Below, in pieces: positions 1-5,572 of a stretch of DNA of 6,016 bases. The notes below the pieces were generated by a model. The model saw only the letters and a list, made by a program, of their open reading frames with translations, was not told the DNA's origin and did no database searches. The stretch is from a bacterium (GTDB taxonomy: Bacteria > Zhuqueibacterota > Zhuqueibacteria > Thermofontimicrobiales > Thermofontimicrobiaceae): positions 1-6,016 of the forward strand of contig JALOPY010000172.1 in NCBI GenBank assembly GCA_025453735.1, given 5' to 3'. Both the position numbers and the translations under genes were made by a program. The stretch's first letter is position 1. Each line of letters begins with the position of its first letter.

Positions 1-239
1 AAAATTTCTTTGGCAATGCGGTTATTCACATTTTGAACAGCATTAAGCGTGCCTTTGCTCGAATAACGTTTTTTATCGCCATCCCGCAATTCCACGGCCT
101 CATGGGCACCTGTCGAAGCACCCGACGGCACTGCTGCCCGTCCCGTGGCTCCACAGGCCAATTCAACATCGACTTCCACAGTGGGATTGCCTCTCGAATC
201 CAGAATCTCCCTGGCAAAAACTCGTTCGATCTTGGTCAT
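1..239 (-). CDS. eno: Enolase, N-terminal part (cut by the window edge)
   Basis: Phosphopyruvate hydratase, the cytosolic glycolytic enzyme that converts 2-phosphoglycerate to phosphoenolpyruvate. It also works in gluconeogenesis and, in some bacteria, sits in the RNA degradosome. The 79 visible residues begin MTKIERVFAREILDSRGNPT and match the conserved enolase N-terminus. The loop VPSGASTGAHEAVELRDGD follows at residues 37-55; Ser42 is the expected ligand of the second magnesium and belongs to the mobile catalytic loop. The remaining roughly 350 residues lie beyond the left edge. The ATG is supported by an excellent AGAGGAG ribosome site at 249-255, 9 nt away. The gene begins 29 nt after the stop of the small ATPase gene on the same strand. 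No promoter is evident in that gap, so at least part of its expression probably comes from the dynamin operon. The family call is certain; only the operon link is inferred. Confidence 0.97.
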   Translation of the reverse strand, partial: MTKIERVFAREILDSRGNPTVEVDVELACGATGRAAVPSGASTGAHEAVELRDGDKKRYSSKGTLNAVQNVNNRIAKEI

Positions 240-268
240 ACTTTGTTACTCCTCTAATAGTTATTAAA

Positions 269-940
269 TCATTTTAATTTTAGATCAAATTCAGTCTTTA
301 ATTCAACAATACTTTCCGTCATAAAGAGCGGATACCCCCTCGTCAATCGGCTGTATGATTTTAACGTTTCGTCAGACCAGTTCCAACGGAATTTACTTGA
401 GTAATGCTGATAATATTTTCCGATCTCTGCTAAACTCAGATAAGACAAAAATACCTGACAGGTGAGCTGCAGCGCCCCTCGGAGCTGCAATTCTTCCTGC
501 TGATCCAGCGAATCATCAACGATGGCGATAAAAGCAAAGTTACCATTCGCTGCCAAGTGACGCAGCAACTCAATTCTCGCCGAGGTGATGGTAGCGATAT
601 TATCCAGTACCAACACGACAGGTAGCTTGGCGGATTGGCTGGCCGCCGAAATCCGCTGGCGCAGCGATTTGTATTTTAATGGATAGCGATGTTTCTCATC
701 GGGAAATAATTCTTTGAATAACTGTCGGCAAATCTTTTCTGGCGTCTGCGAAGCATCGGCAAACCAGAATTGCCAGCGATCTCGATTGAGCCTGGAAATC
801 TGCCTTACCAGACTGGTGCGGCCCATCCCATATTTGCCATGAACGATGATGTTATATCCCGCTTCCAGCGTCCTGTTGATTTTATTGATTTCTTTTTTTC
901 TGCCGACGAAGTACACTATTTGGTTTTCTATTTTTGACAA
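269..940 (-). CDS. Small AAA_16/STAND-like P-loop ATPase with variant Walker A
   Basis: Predicted 223-residue nucleotide-binding protein. The sequence opens with FVGRKKEI (residues 11-18), the box that precedes the P-loop in AAA_16 and Orc1/Cdc6-like ATPases. Walker A is GKYGMGRT (35-42), with Arg41 where lysine is expected. Walker B is VVLVLDN (108-114), with Asn114 in the usual glutamate position. A sensor-1-like strand, FAIFAIVDD in character, lies around 135-143, and a lid-like helix ends in TRGYPLF (200-206). No C-terminal winged helix or repeat domain follows, so it is close to a bare ATPase core. It probably binds nucleotide and acts as a switch or partner of the dynamin, with weak or altered hydrolysis; this is inference. 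The start is TTG at 938-940, directly after an in-frame TAA and without a clear ribosome site. It overlaps the previous gene by 13 nt, which suggests translational coupling. A GTG at 914-916 is the alternative but would leave almost nothing before the FVGR box. No exact family name is assigned. Confidence 0.8.
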   Translation of the reverse strand: MSKIENQIVYFVGRKKEINKINRTLEAGYNIIVHGKYGMGRTSLVRQISRLNRDRWQFWFADASQTPEKICRQLFKELFPDEKHRYPLKYKSLRQRISAASQSAKLPVVLVLDNIATITSARIELLRHLAANGNFAFIAIVDDSLDQQEELQLRGALQLTCQVFLSYLSLAEIGKYYQHYSSKFRWNWSDETLKSYSRLTRGYPLFMTESIVELKTEFDLKLK

Positions 941-1359
941 TTATCAATCGCTTGTAACTGATCAATGAGCTGCTCGATCAGCGGATCCAATTCCTCCTTC
1001 AATCCTGATGCTACATTCCCATAGCGAGCCAGCTTGTCGGATTTTTCATCCATCAGCAGCGACCAGAAATAGCTGGTAAATGCCTGCAAATAGGATGAAA
1101 ACGTGGTCGTTCGCTCAGGCAGATCAAATTTTTGTTTGCCTTTCTCGACCAATTCTAACAGATAATCGAAGTTCCGTTCCAGCACAGGCAGTTGATCTGA
1201 AGGAACATCATTTTCAAAACGGAACAATAAGCCAGCGATGTGCTGCTCGCTCTGGAGCTTTTTCAGCTCGAGAATCCGCTCTTCCAGCAGCCGCAAAGTC
1301 ACGGCCAATGAGTTCTTTTGTGCATTATTTAGCAATTTATTTTGACCATCGTGTGCCAT
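928..1359 (-). CDS. Hypothetical all-helical protein of the dynamin operon
   Basis: I do not recognise this 143-residue protein. It is hydrophilic and appears almost entirely alpha-helical. A charged, leucine-rich, coiled-coil-prone helix covers about residues 18-40 (LAVTLRLLEERILELKKLQ). A second helix lies at about 54-78, an aromatic stretch at 87-102 (FSSYLQAFTSYFWSLL), and an acidic amphipathic helix at 118-139. There is no signal peptide, membrane span, metal motif or enzyme motif. The ATG at 1357-1359 has only a weak GGGA-type ribosome site a few bases upstream. The gene lies 33 nt after the dynamin-like GTPase stop, and its 3' end overlaps the ATPase gene by 13 nt. It is therefore almost certainly co-translated with both and may be an adaptor linking GTPase and ATPase; this role is inference from position and helical character only. 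Confidence 0.75.
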   Translation of the reverse strand: MAHDGQNKLLNNAQKNSLAVTLRLLEERILELKKLQSEQHIAGLLFRFENDVPSDQLPVLERNFDYLLELVEKGKQKFDLPERTTTFSSYLQAFTSYFWSLLMDEKSDKLARYGNVASGLKEELDPLIEQLIDQLQAIDNCQK

Positions 1360-1392
1360 GAAATCCCGCTTACAAAATACAGGCTATGCTTT

Positions 1393-3174
1393 TCAATTGG
1401 CCCCTGCTGTCTCTTCCCAAAAATTTTTAATGGACTGAATTTCATCGACAATCCGATTCACCTGTTTAACCAGCCGTTCCTGTTTTGCCAGCGTCGCTTT
1501 AAAATTCTGCTCCCCTTGCTGCTTCAACGTCACCTGCTTCTGGATCAATTGCAAAATCTCATTTGCCGTCCGCTCCAGCAGGTGATTGAACTCATAAAGA
1601 AACTGGCGGTTGTTGTCGCTGAGCCCATAAAACAGATCCGAGCGAAACCGTCCCCATTGCTGATCCAATTTCTGCAAAATGCCTTTGTTGATATTTTTTT
1701 TGGTCAAGATCAAAAAGAGCGATCGTGGCAGAAGCAAACTCAGCGCATTTTGAAGCAGCTCCAGCGTGCCTTCTGCCTCCCAGGTTTTATAGAAAAACTG
1801 GCTTTTATAGCGCCAGGCATCCTGTTGCAACTGAATCGCCTGCGAAATTTGAAACAGCTCTGCCGAAAAGCGATAGATATTATTGATAATCTGGCTCACC
1901 TCGCCGTTCAAATAGCCAATTTCTTCATTAAATTTTTCTTTGATCGTTTTTTCAATGCGCAGCCGATACGGCTCAAATTCATCGATCACCACGTGAATCA
2001 ATGATGTTTTGATATGCGGCAATAACTGACGCTTGCTCACCTGGCGGCTGTCATCAATGATCCGATTAATTTTTTGCCGAATGACTCCCGCCCTGTCACG
2101 GATGAATGCCTGGGTTTGATCATCGTAAAATTGCAGCAACCGTTGCTTGATCTCCTCCAGCAAATAGCTCAGCCGCTGGCAATTCTTTTTGATTTTTTCG
2201 ACATATTGATTGAACCTGCCTAAATTGGCATTCAGCTCTTCAATCGACAGCGTCTGGGCTTTGCGTTCCAATTCGACCAGATTTTGCCACTCATGGCAAA
2301 CCCGCATGATCCGCTCGGCATTGGAGATGATAAAATATCGGCCTCGATGCTGCAACAGGAAATCGTTTAGCTTCTGCTCCAGCGCTGCCAGACCACTGCC
2401 ATTCAACCTGCCATCATCATTATTCAATTTTGCATGCAATCCCTTCAAGGCAGAGATGGAAACGATCTCGGTTTTCCCATCGAACAGTTCCTCTAAAATG
2501 GATCGATTAAAATTCAGCACCTTCTGGAGCTCGTGCGCTTCCAGATAATCGCTTTTGTTGAGCACGAAAATGATGTGCGGCACAACGGGGATCAGCATTT
2601 TCAGAAAATCCTTTTCCAACTCGGTCAACGGCGGATCGGCCGAGAAGATGAACACCGCCGCATCGGCCTGCAGCAGATACTCCTGGGTCAGGCGAGTGTT
2701 ATGCTCATGGATCGATCCAACGCCTGGCGTATCCACAATGATTAATCCTTTTTCCAGCATGGCAGCGGGATAATGCACCACCACTCTATCGACCGTCTTC
2801 ACATTTTTCGGATTACCTGTCTCCGAGACGTATTGATCCAATTCTGGAATCGCCACCTGCTTTAGCTCGCCTTTATGAAAGAACACCTGCGCCGCCGCTT
2901 CAGCGCCGTGGTGAATTTCCGTAATCACCGCCGTCACGGGGATGACATCGGTTGGTAAAACTCTCTCGCCCAATAGCGCATTGATAAAGGTCGATTTCCC
3001 CCGCTTGAACTGTCCCAACACTACCAATCGAAAACGATCCGTCTGCAAATTTTCCCGGATCTCGGGAAAGGGTCGAATTAGCGAACCGTCAGTAATCAAT
3101 TTTTCAAGCGATAAAGTGGAATCAAATAATGCCTGTTTGTGTTTCTGAAATTTTATTTGTAGCTCCCCGTTCAT
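1393..3174 (-). CDS. Bacterial dynamin-like GTPase
   Basis: Large GTPase of the Dynamin_N superfamily, 593 residues, the usual size for bacterial dynamin-like proteins. Such proteins bind membranes, self-assemble and remodel, fuse or repair them upon GTP hydrolysis. All G motifs are visible: G1 GQFKRGKST (54-62), a G2 threonine in PVTAVIT (79-85), G3 DTPG (148-151), G4 NKSD (206-209) and a G5-like VSISALKG (238-245). A short helical segment (1-47) precedes the GTPase domain. From about 280 onward the protein is long helical stalk sequence. A hydrophobic patch at about 471-490 (LELLQNALSLLLPRSLFLIL) followed by KK is the likely membrane-inserting paddle. A heptad-rich coiled coil forms the C-terminus (about 525-585). 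The ATG has a GAGGA ribosome site at 3184-3188, 9 nt away. It is the first gene of the leftward operon and sits just after a terminator hairpin. Superfamily certain; the cellular role is not determined. Relatives include BDLP, LeoA, DynA and IniA. Confidence 0.93.
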   Translation of the reverse strand: MNGELQIKFQKHKQALFDSTLSLEKLITDGSLIRPFPEIRENLQTDRFRLVVLGQFKRGKSTFINALLGERVLPTDVIPVTAVITEIHHGAEAAAQVFFHKGELKQVAIPELDQYVSETGNPKNVKTVDRVVVHYPAAMLEKGLIIVDTPGVGSIHEHNTRLTQEYLLQADAAVFIFSADPPLTELEKDFLKMLIPVVPHIIFVLNKSDYLEAHELQKVLNFNRSILEELFDGKTEIVSISALKGLHAKLNNDDGRLNGSGLAALEQKLNDFLLQHRGRYFIISNAERIMRVCHEWQNLVELERKAQTLSIEELNANLGRFNQYVEKIKKNCQRLSYLLEEIKQRLLQFYDDQTQAFIRDRAGVIRQKINRIIDDSRQVSKRQLLPHIKTSLIHVVIDEFEPYRLRIEKTIKEKFNEEIGYLNGEVSQIINNIYRFSAELFQISQAIQLQQDAWRYKSQFFYKTWEAEGTLELLQNALSLLLPRSLFLILTKKNINKGILQKLDQQWGRFRSDLFYGLSDNNRQFLYEFNHLLERTANEILQLIQKQVTLKQQGEQNFKATLAKQERLVKQVNRIVDEIQSIKNFWEETAGAN

Positions 3175-3206
3175 ATCGTATCGTCCTCAAACGCAATGCA
3201 AAAAAA

Positions 3207-3248
3207 AACTCCTGTTTCATGCTATTCTCATAGCAAAAAACAGGAGTT
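3207..3248 (-). terminator. Intrinsic terminator just upstream of the dynamin gene
   Basis: The arms 3207-3217 and 3238-3248 form a perfect 11-bp stem (AACTCCTGTTT with AAACAGGAGTT). An inner stem GCTAT/ATAGC (3221-3225 with 3230-3234) closes on a TCTC loop. Read on the minus strand, the hairpin runs straight into an oligo-T tract at 3200-3208, so it is oriented leftward. The plus-strand side lacks a T tract. The T tract ends about 25 nt before the dynamin ATG (3174), leaving room only for the ribosome site. It is therefore either a leader attenuator of the dynamin operon or the distant terminator of the PLP-gene transcript. Confidence 0.85.
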
Positions 3249-3268
3249 ATCAGCCGTCTGGCATTTCA

Positions 3269-3284
3269 GGTGAACTCCATCACC
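3269..3284 (-). promoter_or_regulatory. Possible leader hairpin whose loop pairs with the terminator arm
   Basis: GGTGA (3269-3273) and TCACC (3280-3284) form a perfect 5-bp stem. On the minus strand the loop and the start of the 3' arm carry GGAGTT, which is complementary to AACTCC, the 5' arm of the terminator at 3243-3248. This six-base pairing would be exclusive with terminator formation, as in an antiterminator or loop-arm pseudoknot. It is much weaker than the 11-bp terminator stem, so it would need a stabilising ligand, protein or stalled ribosome. I match it to no known riboswitch class. Confidence 0.3.
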
Positions 3285-3294
3285 ACTGGCGTAT

Positions 3295-3322
3295 AATTTA
3301 AAATTTATTTCATCAATTGCAA
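3295..3322 (-). promoter_or_regulatory. Possible promoter for the dynamin operon
   Basis: On the minus strand TTGCAA (3317-3322) lies 16 nt before TAAATT (3295-3300), within an AT-rich stretch. Each box matches four of six sigma70 consensus positions. It would start transcripts near 3288 and give a leader of about 114 nt that contains the whole terminator hairpin. AT-rich DNA makes chance matches common, and the sigma preference of this organism is unknown. Confidence 0.3.
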
Positions 3323-3412
3323 GAAAAATTTTTTATTTTTATGAGGTGCAATCAGAAATTCGATAATTTTATAGAAGGGCTTGGGGATTTTATGCATCAA
3401 AAGCATCATAAT

Positions 3413-3501
3413 TGGAGTAGTGGAGTTCTGGAGTAATGGAGTTCCGTAGTCTTGTTATTTCAAGATTTCATTAATCCATTATTCCAACACTCCATCACTC
3501 C
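3413..3501. repeat. Imperfect inverted repeat made of 8-nt units
   Basis: The left arm 3413-3444 is four tandem octamers: TGGAGTAG, TGGAGTTC, TGGAGTAA, TGGAGTTC. The right arm 3471-3501 is the reverse complement in the same register, reading on the minus strand as GGAGTGA, TGGAGTGT, TGGAATAA, TGGATTAA. The arms pair over about 31 positions with roughly eight mismatches, two of which could be G-U pairs, around a 26-nt spacer (3445-3470). It lies 36 nt past the PLP gene stop. There is no T tract, so it is not a classical terminator. It looks like a dispersed intergenic repeat element, possibly protecting the 3' end of the upstream mRNA. Confidence 0.75.
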
Positions 3502-3536
3502 GCATTTAGAGACGAGGTATAACACAAACGGCAGAA

Positions 3537-4532
3537 TCATGGATTGCAAAACAACTTTCGTTTCGGAAATAGACCAAAGATTCCGCCGGTATGAATAAAA
3601 AGAATTTTCTCGCCTTTTTTGAACCTGCCTTTTGAAATTTGATCTTTGAGACCAAAAAAGGCTTTGCCCGTGTAAACGGGATCCAATATCAAGCCCTGTC
3701 CATGGGCTGTTTGCTTCATAAAATCTATCTCATCCTGGCGATTGAGCGCATAGCCCTCGCCGACATAGCCGTCAATAATCTGGACGTCCTGTTCCTTTAG
3801 TTCGACATCGATGCCAAATCGCCGGATCGCTTGATGCGATATTCTATTGATTTTCTCGACAAAATACACTTCATCATCGCAGACATTGAAACCAATAATC
3901 TTAAATTTCTTTTGATACAGCTTCTGTCCCAGTAGCAATCCTGAATGAGTTCCGCCAGAGCCGACAGCACAAACGATGTAATCTATTACTAATTCAATGT
4001 CATCAAGCTGACGTGAAATTTCATTGATCGCTGCCATGTATCCAATTGCGCCCAACTCGTTTGATGCGCCTTCAGGGATAATGTATGGATGATGGCCTTC
4101 TTTTTTTAATTGAATCGCTAATTCTTCCATAATATCATCGACTCGAGTAGCGTAATCTTCCGGTGTAATATATTTCACTTTTGCGCCAACCAAAAAATCG
4201 AGCAGCAGATTTCCGTCAATATCAGTTCCCTCCTGCCCGCGCAAAACCAGGTAAGATTTCATTCCCAGTTTCGTTGCAGCAACAGCCGTTGCACGGGCAT
4301 GATTGGATTGAATCCCGCCGCAGGTTATCAAAAGATCAGCGCCTCGCTCACGGGCATCGGCGATAACAAATTCTAATTTGCGAATTTTATTTCCAGACAA
4401 AGCCATCCCGGTTAGATCATCGCGTTTCACATAGATTTCAGGACCATCCCAGTTTTGCGACAGCTTTTCAAGTTTTTCGATTGGCGTTGGCAAATTGGCA
4501 AGATGGATTCGAGGGGGGTATTTGAATGACAT
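3537..4532 (-). CDS. PLP-dependent ACC deaminase/D-cysteine desulfhydrase family enzyme
   Basis: Cytosolic fold-type II PLP enzyme of 331 residues, full length for the family. It begins with the LANLPTPIEKLEKLS and YVKRDDLTG motifs. The PLP lysine is Lys49 in SGNKIRKLEF. CGGIQSNHARA (71-81) carries Ser76-Asn77-His78, the serine being the family nucleophile or substrate contact. GSGGTHSG (191-198) binds the PLP phosphate. LDPVYTGKA (283-291) and HTGGIFGLF (314-322) close the site. Family members open cyclopropane ACC to 2-oxobutyrate and ammonia, or split D-cysteine to pyruvate, sulfide and ammonia. The motif set resembles D-cysteine desulfhydrase-like proteins more than true ACC deaminases, but I cannot settle substrate by eye. 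The ATG has an AGGGAGA ribosome site at 4539-4545, 6 nt away. It lies 57 nt after the sugar isomerase stop, with a hairpin in between, and is the last gene of its block. Confidence 0.92.
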   Translation of the reverse strand: MSFKYPPRIHLANLPTPIEKLEKLSQNWDGPEIYVKRDDLTGMALSGNKIRKLEFVIADARERGADLLITCGGIQSNHARATAVAATKLGMKSYLVLRGQEGTDIDGNLLLDFLVGAKVKYITPEDYATRVDDIMEELAIQLKKEGHHPYIIPEGASNELGAIGYMAAINEISRQLDDIELVIDYIVCAVGSGGTHSGLLLGQKLYQKKFKIIGFNVCDDEVYFVEKINRISHQAIRRFGIDVELKEQDVQIIDGYVGEGYALNRQDEIDFMKQTAHGQGLILDPVYTGKAFFGLKDQISKGRFKKGEKILFIHTGGIFGLFPKRKLFCNP

Positions 4533-4550
4533 ACTTTTTCTCCCTGTTAC

Positions 4551-4583
4551 ACAAACCAGGCTTTTTTAAAAAATCTGGTTTGT
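4551..4583 (-). other. Intercistronic hairpin before the PLP gene
   Basis: ACAAACCAG (4551-4559) pairs perfectly with CTGGTTTGT (4575-4583). The interior T6A6 (4562-4573) is itself self-complementary and could extend the stem. No T run follows on either strand, so it is not a standard intrinsic terminator. It ends 5 nt before the ribosome site of the PLP gene on the minus strand. It could tune translation, or serve as an RNA-processing or stability element between the two cistrons; the role is inference. Confidence 0.6.
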
Positions 4584-4589
4584 CAATAT

Positions 4590-5513
4590 TCAAGTGACAA
4601 TTCCTTTATTCTTTAAAAATGCTATTCCCTGCTGCAGCTCTTCAGCCGATACCTTCGGATGCGCTTCGATGATCCTGATTGCCTGATCGGGCAGGTATCT
4701 TTTAATCATATCATAATCGATAAATCCGGTGCCTGGTGCAAAATGATCATTGTAGCCAATCTCTTTGCAGTCGTGTAAATGTAGTCCAACGAGACGATTC
4801 GAATACGCCTGGAGAAATTGTTCATGATTGCACAAACCGAATGTTTCATGAGCCTGGGCATGTCCGACATCATGCCAATAACCAAGCTTGCCACCTTCAA
4901 ACATTTCCAGCAAAATTCCGATCTCTTTGAAATTGGGAAAATCATCCCAATAATAGCGATTCTCGACTCCAATAGAAATGTTCAGCTTTTCCGCTTCCCG
5001 ATTTAACACTTCGAGGCTGTTAAGCAACGCGTTCCAGTAAGGTTCTTTGGCGCTTTCTCGTTCAGCCAGGGTGCGATCAACAAACGCTCTTCCTTCTGGC
5101 GCCCAAAACTTTCCCGTTTTAAATAAATCAAACCACTCCTTGTTCTTACGCACGATTCCAATTCGACCGAGATGAAAAACAACTGCCCTGGCTCCAAGAT
5201 CGTGGGCACTGCGAATCGTTCGCAGCGAATATTTAACAGCCAGTTGCCGCTCATGTTCATCGATAGCGGAGAGCCAGAAGGCATCGCCACACGCCTTTTC
5301 AATTGGCAATATTTCAGGGTGAGGACAATAATTATGCAGGCTGAGAACCTGCAACGAACCATTTTTCAGGCGTCGTGCAATTTTATCAAATGCATCAACA
5401 GTCAGACGATAATCCAACTCTACGCCAGGAACACCGGTTTTCGCCAGTTCGTCAATAAGTTGGTCGCCATCGCTGATTTCAGGAGATTTGTAAGCCGTTG
5501 AGATACCGAACAT
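4590..5513 (-). CDS. Xylose-isomerase-like TIM-barrel sugar isomerase/epimerase
   Basis: Protein of 307 residues in the AP endonuclease 2/xylose-isomerase-like superfamily, which holds sugar isomerases and epimerases, inosose dehydratases and endonuclease IV. Strand ends carry the expected metal and substrate residues: SLHNYCPHP (58-66), VVFHLGR with His114 (111-117), GVENR with Glu184 (182-186), WHDVGHAQ with Asp215 and His218 (213-220), LHLHDC with His245/His247 (244-249), FAPGTGFIDY (258-267) and IIEAHP with Glu283 (281-286). Glu184, Asp215, a histidine and Glu283 are the likely divalent-metal set. The length and the PGTG loop favour a sugar isomerase or epimerase over a DNA repair enzyme; the substrate is unknown. 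The ATG at 5511-5513 opens directly on the first strand (MFGIST), and no good ribosome site is visible. It lies 59 nt after the FAH-family gene and 57 nt before the PLP gene. Confidence 0.88.
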   Translation of the reverse strand: MFGISTAYKSPEISDGDQLIDELAKTGVPGVELDYRLTVDAFDKIARRLKNGSLQVLSLHNYCPHPEILPIEKACGDAFWLSAIDEHERQLAVKYSLRTIRSAHDLGARAVVFHLGRIGIVRKNKEWFDLFKTGKFWAPEGRAFVDRTLAERESAKEPYWNALLNSLEVLNREAEKLNISIGVENRYYWDDFPNFKEIGILLEMFEGGKLGYWHDVGHAQAHETFGLCNHEQFLQAYSNRLVGLHLHDCKEIGYNDHFAPGTGFIDYDMIKRYLPDQAIRIIEAHPKVSAEELQQGIAFLKNKGIVT

Positions 5514-5572
5514 TGAATAAGTTTGAAGTTATAATTTTAAAGTTAGACTCATTAAGGATTAATCGGAGAATT
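5514..5572 (-). other. 59-nt gap between the FAH-family gene and the isomerase gene
   Basis: The short AT-rich spacer holds no clear terminator. An 8-bp perfect inverted repeat, GGAGAATT (5565-5572) with AATTCTCC (5590-5597), spans the FAH stop codon at 5573-5575, leaving a 17-nt loop. No T tract follows it. No clear SD motif precedes the isomerase ATG, so read-through and possibly leader-independent initiation are likely. Confidence 0.45.

Larger units (their letters stand above)
3175..3536. other. 362-nt gene-free region between the two gene blocks
   Basis: No convincing gene lies here. Leftward from the PLP gene stop it holds the 8-nt-period inverted repeat (3413-3501), an AT-rich stretch (about 3297-3412), a possible minus-strand promoter, a small leader hairpin, the intrinsic terminator, and the dynamin ribosome site. 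All genes on both sides point left, so it is the tail of one transcription unit and the leader of the next. Confidence 0.8.

Noticed and set aside
26..217. 63-residue minus-strand frame within the enolase gene
   Set aside because: It is an alternate frame of the clear enolase N-terminus and has no motif or ribosome site.
1342..2004. 220-residue open frame on the plus strand inside the dynamin gene
   Set aside because: It lies wholly antisense to the dynamin stalk region, its composition (rich in Leu, Gln, Phe, Ile) mirrors the Lys/Gln/Glu-rich coding strand, and it shows no motif.
3175..3290. A known riboswitch in the dynamin leader
   Set aside because: I could match no conserved aptamer core, and the leader is only about 114 nt with simple hairpins. 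Only generic attenuation is proposed.
3275..3290. A four-codon leader peptide (ATG GAG TTC ACC TGA on the minus strand)
   Set aside because: Too short, with no run of a single regulatory amino acid and no clear ribosome site; chance is likely.
3341..3436. 31-codon plus-strand frame starting with ATG in the gene-free region
   Set aside because: No ribosome site, and its last third is just translation of the TGGAGTNN repeat.
3413..3501. A CRISPR-like array
   Set aside because: Units are 8 nt, contiguous and face each other as inverted arms. There are no unique spacers and no cas genes nearby.
5003..5362. 119-residue minus-strand frame overlapping the TIM-barrel gene
   Set aside because: It overlaps a gene with conserved metal-site motifs on the same strand and has no recognisable domain.
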